A DNA stretch of 36,386 nt from Basidiobolus heterosporus B8920 (GCA_000697455.1 JNET01028801.1:1-36386); one strand, 5' to 3'; positions 10,072 through 21,047 are shown, counted from the stretch's first letter. The notes: generated by a model from the sequence alone, not told the origin. Numbers and translations are program-made.

Positions 10072-11373
10072 ATGGCTGAATTTAACCAGCAGAAAATATT
10101 AGCTTGGAATTCACAGGTGCTGGTTGAAGACGACTTGGAAGTACAGCCAGTTAGTCTAGGTGGCTTACACCGAACCGGAAAAAATTACAAACCAGTTAAA
10201 GAAGAGGTTGTATTGAAACAAAGAGAAAAGAATACCCTCTACAGGAGCCAGAAGACTTTAGCGCCTTCTAGACGTGAGAATTCAGGCATAGAATCTACTG
10301 AAAGCTACAAATTTAGTCATGTTAAGAAGAACTCAAAGCTGAGAAATCTTACTCTGCACCGTCCAAGTACGTTGGAACGTGATGGCAATTCAGAAACGAC
10401 CGCTGTAAAAGACTCCCGTGTAGCTCAGGATAAAAACCCATTACTCTCAAAGTACAAAGTATCAGCTTGGCATACTCTAGGGCCTGAAAAAACCAAGTCT
10501 ACTGAAGGAGGAATAGAAGCCGGTGGCCTGCATCGTATAGGGAAAAATTACAAGCCACACTCAGTTAATGTGGTTTCTAAAGATAACGATTGCAACCCAA
10601 AGAAACCATTGTTAAGAAATGAATCTCCTAGGGTTGAAATATCTAATTGGTATAAACTTGGAGCAGAAAACGAAGTAAATGATTCTGAAGTAGGATCAGG
10701 CCAGCTACACAGGCAAGGGAATAACTTCAAGCCCCATAATGTAGAGCCTAACAGAGGTCGTGAAAGAATGCGAAATCAACCAATTCCTACTTCTAACCAG
10801 ACTGGTCAGCGAGCGAAAAATATAAAGAGCTCACCGAATGCTTTCCAAGAACAAAGTAAAGCTCAAGAGGTAAGTGAATTCATTGACTGTTTTTCAGAGC
10901 TTTCAGTAGATGGAACCGAACGAGAATGCACTCTATTCAATGATGATGTACACGGAGTAGAGTTTTGGGACATTCCGGTGGAAGAGAACAACAAGGAGAA
11001 ATGTGCAACGAAACAAGACTTTACGGTTAATTTGAGTCAAGAATTGGAGGAAACAATAAGCCTACCTTCAGAGCTGAAACGAGCTGATCAAATAGAAAAC
11101 CTCGAAAAAGGGTGTATTTCTGAATGTACTTCACCTGCGACATTAGATGATTTTTCTTTATCGATACCGGGATCATGTCAAGGGAATATCATACTATTAC
11201 TAGAAATCGAGATTCATGATGGTAGAACAAAAACAATCGCACTACACGAACATGATAATCCCCTCGAGGTTGCAAAGCGATTCTGTCAAACTTGGGATAT
11301 CCCTGGTAGAGATGTAGTTGCGCGTCTTGCTCGGCTTATTACCCTTCGGAAAGCACAAATCTCTACACTATAA
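10072..11373 (+). CDS. Unknown protein with three W..LHR-G-N-YKP modules
   Basis: No family recognised; 433 aa in one exon. Three copies of a module can be seen in the N-terminal half: a Trp (residues 12, 133, 193) followed 19-20 residues later by LHRTGKNYKP, LHRIGKNYKPH and LHRQGNNFKPH. The segments between are basic, polar and probably disordered. The middle (about 270-370) is acidic. The C-terminus is a compact predicted alpha/beta segment, LLLEIEIHDGRTKTIALHEH followed by DNPLEVAKRFCQTWDIP, which resembles short C-terminal domains (charged strand pair, DxP, A..FC..w) that I recall at the ends of other fungal proteins. The start is the ATG after the TTTTTAG; an upstream non-coding exon is possible. 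Function unknown. Confidence 0.85.
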   Translation: MAEFNQQKILAWNSQVLVEDDLEVQPVSLGGLHRTGKNYKPVKEEVVLKQREKNTLYRSQKTLAPSRRENSGIESTESYKFSHVKKNSKLRNLTLHRPSTLERDGNSETTAVKDSRVAQDKNPLLSKYKVSAWHTLGPEKTKSTEGGIEAGGLHRIGKNYKPHSVNVVSKDNDCNPKKPLLRNESPRVEISNWYKLGAENEVNDSEVGSGQLHRQGNNFKPHNVEPNRGRERMRNQPIPTSNQTGQRAKNIKSSPNAFQEQSKAQEVSEFIDCFSELSVDGTERECTLFNDDVHGVEFWDIPVEENNKEKCATKQDFTVNLSQELEETISLPSELKRADQIENLEKGCISECTSPATLDDFSLSIPGSCQGNIILLLEIEIHDGRTKTIALHEHDNPLEVAKRFCQTWDIPGRDVVARLARLITLRKAQISTL

Positions 11374-11646
11374 TGGACACTATTCGAGCTCATACACCCT
11401 TCCTTCACCCTTCATCATTTACGCCTTGCCAGGTGTGAATACCATTGATTACATGATATCTTTCCAATGACAATGTTCTATAATATTAGAAAACAAAATA
11501 ACATCTGATTTCAATTGTTCTATTTTACAGAGGATTTTATGTGTTTGAATTTGCATTTATAGGTGACTTAAAACAAATAGTGTTACTTTCTATGCTCAAC
11601 TTCCAATCAACACACACGGAAGTTGCTAATCAGTTGAACACAATTA

Positions 11647-14237
11647 CTAGAGATCCATATCGTCAATAGCAATCTCTCCAGACCCGGCCACTTCTTCAGG
11701 ATTTGCTGGTGTTTGAGATGCCGATTCTTGCTCTTGCTGTTGTTGTTGCTGTTGGCGAGTGGCAATCATTTGTGCAGAGATGAAGTTGACTTCAGTGTTG
11801 TACTGTGCTTGCACACTTCTCTTAATACGAAGCATCTCCCTATAAGTATCCTCATTACCGTGCTTGATTTCGAAGTTCTCCCAGGTTTTCCAGAAGGTGG
11901 GTACAATCTAAAATATATATCTGGGTTAGTGTACGAAGAGAAAACACGCTAGCTTTGTAAATACTTACGCGGGGATCACAGAATTGTGAGCCATACGCAT
12001 ATAAAGCTCTAGCACGGTCAATTTCACCAAGTTTCACTTCCAATTCGGCGTATCTCATACACATATCTCTGGCGTGATGATCCGGCAAAACTTCAATAGA
12101 ACGTTCATAGATCTCTCTAGTAGATGCAATGCCGAATGAGGCACTGGCCTTTGCGATGTAGAAGTTAAACATTTCAAATCTGTCTTCGTCAGAAACCGCT
12201 CTGGTGGCGCGATCGTAAATTTTCATGGCGTGCTTGGCTAAGCCATGTTCTTCCTCGAGCTTACCATACATGAGATAGAGGGGCTTGGCAAATTTGGCTG
12301 GACACTTTTCCAGCGCCTGCTCGAAAAGATCTCTAGCGCGCTCAAGCTTAGAGCCTCCAAAACGATCAAGAAACTTGGAAAGGTATATGTTCCAAATCTC
12401 AAAGGCTACAGGGTAATTGAACAGCTCTACACCACGCTCATACACCTTGAAACTCTCTTCAAAGTATTTGTTTTCTTCCAAAAAGGCTGCGTAGTTGATG
12501 ATGATTTGTGGTGTCGCGATTTTCAGGTCTAAAATCCGATCATATACGGCGCGTGTAGACTCGATAGAACCGATACTCTCCTCAAGGTCTACATAGAATG
12601 ACCAAAGCTTCAACGCCTTGAAGACACGTGCCTGAACTGGTATAGACTCGTCATGGAAACTAACTTTAGTATTCTTTGGAGGAGCAGTGGCTCGACCCAT
12701 AATCTCCGCAGCCCTGTCAAAGTTCTCGTGCTGGAGCTCCATCTCCGCGTATTCACACCAGAGATCAGCCAAATCGTTCACTGATTTGAAATTAACTAAA
12801 ACACCCTTTTCAAAGACGGCACGAGCAGTCTCCAAGTTACCGCCCTTTTCATAAAATTTGGCAAAGTTAACCCACAGTTGATTGAGTTTGCCAACCGCCT
12901 TCTTTGGATTGATAGTAGCGATGGCTGTGGTGTAGGTCTCCACAATCTTCTCGGCATTGTCTTTCCATAGAGCAACACGCTTCTCCCATTCATTAACGTT
13001 GTTAGGGTTTTGTCGAAGAAGTACGTCGTTAACAAGGAAGGGTCGTCTGTCCATCAACTTTTCGAACCTCATCAATCTCAAATCAAGGTCCAAATCCTCT
13101 TCCGGGTCTTGTTCGCCATCCTCTGCCCGTTCAGCAACCAACTCCATCTTAGAGGTTATGACGGATTCCTCGAACTCGGCGTACGCATCAAAAATCTGAG
13201 TAAAATCACGAACAGTCATGACAACATTGATCCCCTCTTCGTATACATCTCTCGCTTTTTCGAATTGATTTTGCATGATCCAATACCTAGCCAAAGAGTT
13301 CCACAATTTACCTGTCTGATCTGTGAATCTTTTGATTCCATCCCGGATGATAGGTTCGATATTTAAGGTCTTGATTTCCGTTGGATATTTACAGGCGATA
13401 TCGCAAAGCTCCATCCATAGTTGATATTTGGATTTTCCTTGGACTGATTGGAATTTATCGTCATTAGCCACCACTGCAAGTTTGGAGGTAGCCTCGTCGT
13501 AACGTTTCAACGAAATAAGTAAGTCGATATATTCCTCAATATGGTCAGGCTCCAGTTGAAGATAGCGTTTGTATATGCGTAAAGAGGTCTCTCCGCCAAC
13601 CAGACGCGCAAACCTTAAATACAGCTCCCATATTCTAGCGTGTTGGGTAATTGGAAGTGCTCGTAGGGCACGATCGAAAACTCTACGGGTCTTTGTGATA
13701 TAGCCTTGGTTGATCAAAAAGTGACAATAATCTAACCAGATGCGAGGCATCTGAATATTTCAAGTAATTGTTAAACATCTAGTAAGCATATGAATAATAA
13801 AATTTAGAAACGCACCTTGTGTAATAGTACTAGAGCTCTCTCAAAACAATTGTTGACCTTTTCGTAGGCGGGAGCAAAATCTACCGGATTCTTTCCTTTA
13901 AGAATGGAGCGTCTCAGATCGAGGTATGCTTTCCATAGCTTATAGGAACCTGGAAGTTCCTTGACAGCTCTTTCATAAATGAAGATTTTGTGTTGAAGGG
14001 AAGAATTGCTTTTGTGATCTAGATATCTTAACCAACTTTTAAGGGTATAGGGGTTTCGTAAAAGATCTTCTTCGTAGGCGATATCTTCTTCGCTCTATAG
14101 ATCAACGTTAAGGAACAAAAAATACGTGGTGTAACGTAAAACGACGTACTCGGAATTGATAAAAAAAAGGATACGATCATGTACAGAGAGGAATCCTCCA
14201 CATTGCCGACGGTGCTTTTGAGATTTTGCCCCGGCAT
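11647..14237 (-). CDS. SYF1: Pre-mRNA splicing factor SYF1/XAB2 (HAT-repeat protein)
   Basis: Scaffold subunit of the NineTeen/Prp19-associated complex in the activated spliceosome; the animal orthologue XAB2 also acts in transcription-coupled repair and homologous recombination. Four exons: 14237-14175, 14094-13816, 13750-11969, 11907-11647, 794 aa. Almost the whole length is HAT repeats. Diagnostic stretches are [116 protein letters not shown] and [12 protein letters not shown], near-identical in order to XAB2. The C-terminus has [18 protein letters not shown], a run of seven Gln, and an acidic end. Slightly shorter than human XAB2 (855 aa). Confidence 0.97.
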
Positions 14238-14617
14238 CTCGACAAGAAATACTCTTCAGAGACAAAGTGATTAGTTAATGTGAGCACTACTATCACTTAA
14301 CGTAATGATACGACCGCGAAATTACAAAAAATCCTCAGATTTTTTTAATAAATCGTGATTCGAGGGACCCTTTTAATGCTTTTGGTTAATTCCACTTATA
14401 ATTCAAGATATATTTAACTCAAAGATTGTCATTCCAAAAGCGCAGCTACTCTGTTCAGTTTCAATAATTTGTTTTTGACTGTTCATCTCAATTTTACCAG
14501 AGGTTGGGATTATTGATAGTTAAATTTAGATTTCTTGCGATAGCATCCTTTACTGGTGTATTTTTTATCTTCAAACTTATTAGTCCTGATAGTGCTTCGA
14601 ACTGTTTGAGGTCAATC
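14238..14617. promoter_or_regulatory. Divergent intergenic region of SYF1 and BRCA1-like
   Basis: 380 bp between two start codons on opposite strands, AT-rich, with runs of A and T. Both promoters must lie here or overlap. I cannot pick out specific sites with confidence. Confidence 0.5.
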
Positions 14618-16797
14618 ATGTCTTTAGACCAAGACACCTTACCCTCTCAGCCGGCTCTATTCGATGAGGAAATCCCCAAAACAATTAGTGGCCTTCTACG
14701 ACGAATGGCAGCCGAGCTTAATTGTCCTATATGGTAGTTTTCTAATGCGTGCATATATATGCATAACTGAGAGATTGACATACATTGTTTCGTTGATATT
14801 AGTCTTGGAATATTACGAGATCCTTATTCCACGCAATGCAACCACTTATTCTGCCAAGAGTGTATTCACCATTCACTTCAAATGAATCTAGCAACCTGTC
14901 CACTTTGCAAAACTCCAATCACCAAAAGAGGCCTAAACAAAATGGAATCAACTGGAGAACTGGCCGATGCATATCAGGAATTATTAGATTCATACGAAGA
15001 GGTGACAGGTGCCGGTGAGTAAGCACACCTACTACAGCATTTTAACATTCACGAACTTAGCCTCCTACATAGCACTATCTCAGGAGAGACAACACAACGA
15101 ATGGCAGTGCGACCCAATTCCCAACCTTTCCCAAGCATATCCCTATCCAACAAAGGAGAACGCTGAAGTGAAAGAAAACGAACCATCAGGTAGCCCAATT
15201 AAGAGACGACGCGGAAGAAATAAAGGAAAAGCCAAGTTGGAGCCAATGGACATTGAGCAGGTAAGAAATTCAAAGTGGATATCGCTGACCGTTAAAATTA
15301 ATTCAATATTCAACAAATTTTGCTTAGCCTGCTTTGGGAGACGGTATGAAGCATAAAACTGCGTTTAAACCTGAGAATTCTAAACGAAAACCCCTCGTTT
15401 CTCCCTCAGGTATGATATTCAATCATCTTTAACATCCAGGCTCGGTTTATTAACTTTTACCTCTTCGTAGATAAAAGCAGTAACTCTCGTAAGTCCGATC
15501 AACGAGGCTTGTCATATACTTTATTAACATTTCGGAATATCTAGCACATATTCAATATGACCCGAGTTTATCGGTAGATATTGACCCTTCTCAGGTCGAG
15601 CCTTCTACACAGGTACTTGAAAAATGAGAATGGTACAAACCGAGCTAACGTGATACTAAACTACTCTATTGAGTAGAATCTCATGTTGCTGCAACAGTTA
15701 GTTTCGGATGTTGATGTAGTTTTGGCCGAGTTGAATAGTAATGTGTTTCTTAAGCTAATGATTCCAAAATAATGAACCCTATGATTAACCAAATACAATA
15801 GATGAAGGATCACCAAAGAGCGCACTCCAGAACGACACTCAAGATACATCGCCAGGATCGCCTTCCAACGCAAGGTGCTCGTCGCCAGATTTATTTGATT
15901 CTTCTGAAGCAACCTCACAAAATCAAGATACCCAAGAGACTCCCGTCATTTTGGGGACGATGCTCAAGGCCTCCCAAACCGTATGGCAACGAATCCTTGA
16001 TTTTATTCAATCACAATGCATTCATTAATGCTACTTTTTTAAGAAAAAACTAAACTCTGCTGCCAAAAAACTCAGCGCCTCAATCGTCACCGAATTCACG
16101 AAAGATGTAACTCATTTAGTCACAGAAGCGGGTACCTTCACGATTCACTAGAATTTGCCTTTTTTCGTCGACACTAATAGAACCGTTAGTCAAAGGTACC
16201 TCAAGACGTACTATGAAGTATTTCTTGGCTATATTGCATGGACGCTGGCTTGTAAATTATCAATGTAACTCTCGAGCGTTTATTACCCCGCTTCGTAAGA
16301 GATATATCTTAATTAATCTTGATGTAAACAGGGATAGAAGATTCGCTCAACCGTAACGAATGGCTTGATGAAAGTATCTATGAAGTTATTGGAGATGAAC
16401 ATTTTTCGAATTATGGGCCCAAACGTGCACGACAAAGTCTAAAAAATGGGGTAACTCTTCATGGATCTACTCCATCACATAGCCAATTGCTCATGATTTA
16501 GTTCCAATCTAGGAACCAAGACTATTCCAGGACCAACAATATTTCTTGGCTGGTGAATTTAAACAGCCGTCTCGTGACGACCTAGTGATGCTGTTGGATG
16601 CAGGTGGGGCCATCGTATTGGATCAATGCCCCGCTCCTAACAATCAGCAACAAGTACGGGTGATATGTGACAACAAAACCGCAATGCGAACAAAGAACAA
16701 GTACAGAGAGCAGTATTCTTGTGAAGTGATCTTTGCCAACTGGGTTCTTGACAGCATCAGTAACTATAAACTGATCGACACTGCGGCATATTACTAG
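14618..16797 (+). CDS. BRCA1: BRCA1-like protein: RING finger plus tandem BRCT domains
   Basis: Predicted ubiquitin ligase and phosphoprotein-binding protein of DNA double-strand-break repair. Twelve exons: 14618-14733, 14803-15014, 15073-15260, 15328-15409, 15471-15488, 15545-15612, 15677-15737, 15802-15980, 16044-16131, 16181-16264, 16332-16450, 16513-16797; 499 aa, all phases agree. RING ligands C36, C39, C51, H53, C56, C59, C71, C74 match BRCA1 spacing except the sixth gap (12 instead of 14); then CPLCKTPITKRGL versus CPLCKNDITKRSL in BRCA1. A basic NLS (153-164) and a Leu-rich helix (229-248) follow, with about eight S/T-Q sites. BRCT1 has RRTMKYFLAILHGRWLVNYQ; the linker EVIGDEHFSNYGPKRARQS parallels BRCA1 FEVRGD..GPKRARES; BRCT2 ends in WVLDSISNY. 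Small exons (18 nt) and donor choices need transcript support. BARD1 is less likely: no ankyrin repeats and BRCA1-type RING. Confidence 0.9.
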
Positions 16798-17315
16798 GGC
16801 ACTTCCATTAGTGAGCTACCGGGCCATAACGTAGTGCAACCACATGAAGGCCACTTTATTTGACCATTACTTCACATGAATGACTGCTTCAAACACTGTA
16901 GACAATTAACTCTGAACATTGCTTGCTGCTTTTTGAGTTAATTCGTGTTCCCTTGAAAATTGTAAATATTCCGAGTGGCTGCACTCCATGCTATTCTGTG
17001 AAATACAAAGAAATCAGACCTTAACTAGCAGTAAGTCGTGCGATGTTTAATCTGTATATTAGTGTTTATGTGAGTGCTTTGAGTACAACTTGGGAATTGC
17101 CATTCTTTAAGGTTTGAAACAACATGAGAGGATTTGAGTATCCAGAAGGAAGAGAAATTATTAAAAGATTGCTATGGGATGTAGATGAAATCTACTGAGG
17201 CAAAATAGGGCAATGGGCCACATACAAGTTGGTCAAACTTACGTTACTTTTTGTGCATATTTAACTAAATGAAATGAGGGAAGAGATGAATGGGGGCGTC
17301 GAGGTGCTGAAGAAG
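16798..17315. other. Intergenic, convergent 3' regions
   Basis: Spacer between the 3' ends of the BRCA1-like and Rap1 genes. No coding frame, repeat or RNA gene seen. Confidence 0.6.
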
Positions 17316-18093
17316 CTAAAGAATGATACACTTTTTTTTACGCTTATCCGAACGTCCAGGGGTTTGTCGATTAATCTGTCGTACGAGTTCAAAAAACGCT
17401 TCGTCGACATTGTTTCTTTTACGAGCCGACGTTTCGAAGAAAGTGGCTCCGGGCCAGTGTTGTGCTAACTCCGAGCCAACCTCACGCGAGACACATCGAT
17501 CGCTCTCTAAATCCGATTTATTCCCTACAAGTACAGTAGGAACCTAATCCAAAAAAGGTGACCAGATTAATTGGGTTTTCTATAGCAGGACAGTGGTAGC
17601 CAAATATGGTATCTGAAGGTTCGAATATAGAAAGCCGACTAATTAAATTTACCTGCTCTGAGTCTTTAACTCGAACGATTTGCTCTCTTAGTTCAGCTAA
17701 ATCGTTGAAAGTAGCCATAGAGGTGATGGAATAGACTAGTACAAAACCCTGGCCATTTTTCATGTAAAGGTCACGCATAGCAGTGAATTGTTCTGTGCCA
17801 GCAGTATCCAAAATCTCTAACATGCATTGCTGTCCATCTATCTCTACTTGTTTTCTGTAAGAATCCTCGATGGTTGGATCATACTTTTCTACGAATATTG
17901 ATTGAACGAATTGAACGGTCTAAAATAGAGAACAGTGGGATAAGCAACAAGTAATAAATACTTGCAGACACAAAACTCAAGAGTGGGAAACAGAGGAGCA
18001 GACGTGAACTTGAGGAAGGGTGTAAAATATACTTACCAACGCAGATTTACCAACACCACCAGAACCAAGAACAACTAATTTGTATTCACGCAT
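17316..18093 (-). CDS. RAP1: Ras-family small GTPase, Rap1/Rsr1 type
   Basis: GTP switch protein; Rap/Rsr1 proteins direct polarity and adhesion-like signalling at membranes. Three exons: 18093-18037, 17919-17653, 17543-17316, 183 aa. P-loop GSGGVGKS (10-17), switch I effector [13 protein letters not shown] identical to Rap/Ras, G3 DTAGTEQF with Thr in place of Ras Gln61 (the Rap signature), G4 NKSD, G5 ETSAR (SAR where SAK is usual). The tail is basic (DKRKKK) and ends in the prenylation box CIIL; the final Leu predicts geranylgeranylation. [20 protein letters not shown] and [14 protein letters not shown] match animal Rap1 closely. Start ATG and intron after codon 19 are unambiguous. Confidence 0.97.
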
Positions 18094-18879
18094 AGTAAAG
18101 AATAAGAAGTAGACTACCGTCCAAAGAAGTTGTTATTACTGACTCTCTGTTATTGTTCAGACTAAACAAAATAAGTAGGGGAGGAAGGAGGAAACAAGAG
18201 ATGGAATGCTAATCGGGAAGTTATAGAGTTGTGTTATGTAGAAATTGTAAAGAGAAGAGGAATACAAGTCAAAAAGACCAGCAGCAAACCCAGCAAGAGT
18301 GGCACGGAACTAGCGCATTGATTACCTGGCTGGGATCAAACAAGGGGGAGTAAGATAGGAGAGAACAGGGGGGAAATGATTCCCCAGTTCAGTATTAAAC
18401 CAACTCTGGATCAGCATATGTTTAGAGAAGCGTCTAATTGTATGACCACGTGTTACAAAAGAAGTGACCAAAGTACTAATCCGTCAAAAAGCATCAATTA
18501 GTGATGCTTGTAATATGAAATAATTACTCTGACAACCATTTAATGTTACTCGAATGCGACTTTCTCCGCTATCTGAGCCACCACCTCAGAAACCGAGCAA
18601 CCTATTGTCATTAGCAGTGATTGATTCGCTAGGTGGCTTTGTAATTGTGTGATATTCTAGGCACCTTGAATGTCCTACCAACCAACTCTCGTATTTATCA
18701 ACGAGAGCCAGGACAAGCAGTTTTACTGTGAAATCGACAGTCCAGCAACGAGCCACTTAATCAAGATTTCTGATTCAAACATTTCAATTCAACTGAAAAA
18801 AGAAAAAAAAAGTGAAATTCATTCTGGAACTTTAAATAGATTAAGTTGATCAGGTATATCTCTTAAACTAAACTTTAGT
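18094..18879. other. Intergenic, divergent promoters of RAP1 and the homeodomain gene
   Basis: Spacer between head-to-head genes. The RAP1-proximal third is purine-rich on the + strand (GGGGAGGAAGGAGGAAAC and similar), perhaps its 5'-UTR. No coding frame or clear TATA box seen. Confidence 0.5.
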
Positions 18880-21047
18880 ATGCCTTCTGAAGCTGAAGTT
18901 GAACGTGAAGGTATAGACCCAGAAACTCCAAAAAAACTTTCTAAAAACTCCCTTACGCGTCACCTAAGCCGAGAATTACGAGCACGTTTAGAAGAGTATT
19001 ACACTTGTAATCCTTACCCCAGTCCATATGAATACAATGTAATTTGTGATGATTGTTCCATTGGACAAGAGGTATGTCGCGTTCGAAAACATCCAAAAAA
19101 TAGCACCAATATTCATTTGCTTCTCTTTACTTGAAGTCTGCGAAGGCTTGGTTCATAAACAGACGAAAAAAAGCCTTTAGGAGTCAGGAAAGTTGTCTAA
19201 GCATTACTGTTGTAGAAAAACTTCGCGCTTTTATATTGGCCACTACTTCTCCTACTGATGAACAACTGACTACTGTTGCAGAGGAGCTTGGCACTACCTC
19301 GGAGACAGTGAGAGCTTTTTGGAAACTTTATTATCCACCAACCAACCAACGCGTCGATCACCTTACTCCTACAGATTTTGAGGTCATTAATTCTAGTAAG
19401 AAAAATACACTTTCTCCTTACCTCGAACCTATTTTCCAGCAGAATCAGTATCCGTCTAAACAAGAGTATACTCGAATTGCTTACAAGTTGGGAGTGAATA
19501 GGAAGGTACATTGAATCTACCCCACCCCACACCCTGAGCATATCTCTTTAACTTGCTTAACTCCATCCAGAAAATCACTTTATGGTTCATAAACAGACGG
19601 AGCCAATTACGTCAGAAAGGGATCGAAATCATATCTCCGGTAGTTTGTAGAGCTCCAGAAGGCGATACAGAAAAGCTTAATGAATCGTGTGAAAAAGTTT
19701 ATGCCGATACAGTCTATCCGCCAGTTTCCGTAATGGAGCAGATTGCCAGTGAAAATGAAGTAACTCTACGAGTAAGTGTAGTTTACGATGATTTGAATTC
19801 GCTCAATATATCTAACTATTTCCTCGTTGGTATTAGAGAGTCAAACGCTGGTTTTCAAAACGACGCGAACGTGATAGAAACAATGGGATCGATATCAAAC
19901 CGATGCTAATCAAGTACACTCCTGAGGCGTCACAGACTTTGCACGACTATTACGAACAAACACCATTTCCAAGTCCTGAACAGTTACACGAACTTGCAGA
20001 ACACCTGAAACGAAGTGAAAAGGTAAGAGATTCAACCTGACTCTTATATACGCTATATCAGTATAGTAACTTTATATTAGTCAGTCTCCCAGTGGTTTTA
20101 TAGACGTAGGGCTGAAGATCGCGAGCGAGGAATAGACTTGAGTCAGCATCCATTGAATCCCCATCCTAAAGTGATTTCTGAAAAAAGAAAAGCTGACGAG
20201 AAAATTGTAAAGCCCAAAAACAAACGGGCAATCAAATTGGCTAGGTTTCCGGAGTCAGTTGTAGAAGCTATGAGTAAGCTTTACGATGAATGCCATGGAT
20301 ACCCCACTTCTATACAACGTAGAGAGTTGGCAGAGCAACTTGGTATCGACTATCTGAAAATCAATGCTTGGTTTCGTGAACGGCAATCAAGAGTAGGCCA
20401 GTACAGTGACCCTCTTCATCTGGCTGTAGAGGAGCTACACAAGAAGGTCAAATACCCCTCTCGGGAGATGATTCAAGAACTTGCAGATCAATACAACGAA
20501 ACATTCCAGGTAAGGGCAGATGCAAGTGATGTCCGAGCGTTTCTTTCAAATAACAGACATTCGTTTTCATTGCAGAATATCGAGCGATGGTTTAAAGAAC
20601 TGCGTCGTAGGGACCGTAAATCCGATTTGGAGAATCGAAGAGAGGGTCACTCATTATTTAGTCCAGAAGTGGTGGCTGAGCTAGAGAATGTTTTTGAACG
20701 TACCCCGTATCCCAATCATCAGCAGATCATTGAACTCGCTAACCGTATGGACTTGTCGATCCATGCTCTTCGTGGTTGGTTTACCAATAGGAGATTAAAT
20801 GGAATAACGGAAAGTTCAGGTAGGTGGCTAAAGATGGTTTCCATTCGAATTCGTTTACTTACTCGTACGCTTCTATTCTCTAGTGGCAATTGATTTATCC
20901 CAAACAGCAACCAACTTGCCAAAATCGATACTGTTCTTGGCATTGAATCGCCGCATCCAAGATCTTGAAAACGAGTTGGCGGAGCGGCAGCAAAAATTAA
21001 TCAAGCAAGAACCTATGGGACTGGCCGTAGATTATGCGCTGATGTAG
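18880..21047 (+). CDS. Protein with eight tandem homeodomain units
   Basis: Predicted nuclear DNA-binding protein; target unknown. Seven exons: 18880-19071, 19137-19505, 19571-19771, 19837-20022, 20081-20509, 20576-20819, 20884-21047; 594 aa. Each unit has helix 1, a loop with YP or FP (NPYPS, NQYPS, TVYPP, TPFPS, HGYPT, VKYPS, TPYPN), helix 2 and a WF recognition helix. Trp48 equivalents are at 69, 192, 259, 321, 413, 464 and 527; unit 2 is degenerate with FW at 125-126. The spacing from the helix-1 aromatic to Trp48 is 28 residues in most units, the normal 60-residue homeodomain (not TALE). Asn51 is kept only in units 1, 3 and 8 (WFINRR, WFINRR, WFTNRR). A short coiled coil (NRRIQDLENELAERQQKL) ends the protein. 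Five introns fall at the same point of a unit, phase 0. I know no named family with this layout. Confidence 0.9.

Noticed and set aside
11713-11952. Poly-Leu frame on the + strand
   Set aside because: Mirror of the CAG/CAA run coding for the Gln tract of SYF1.
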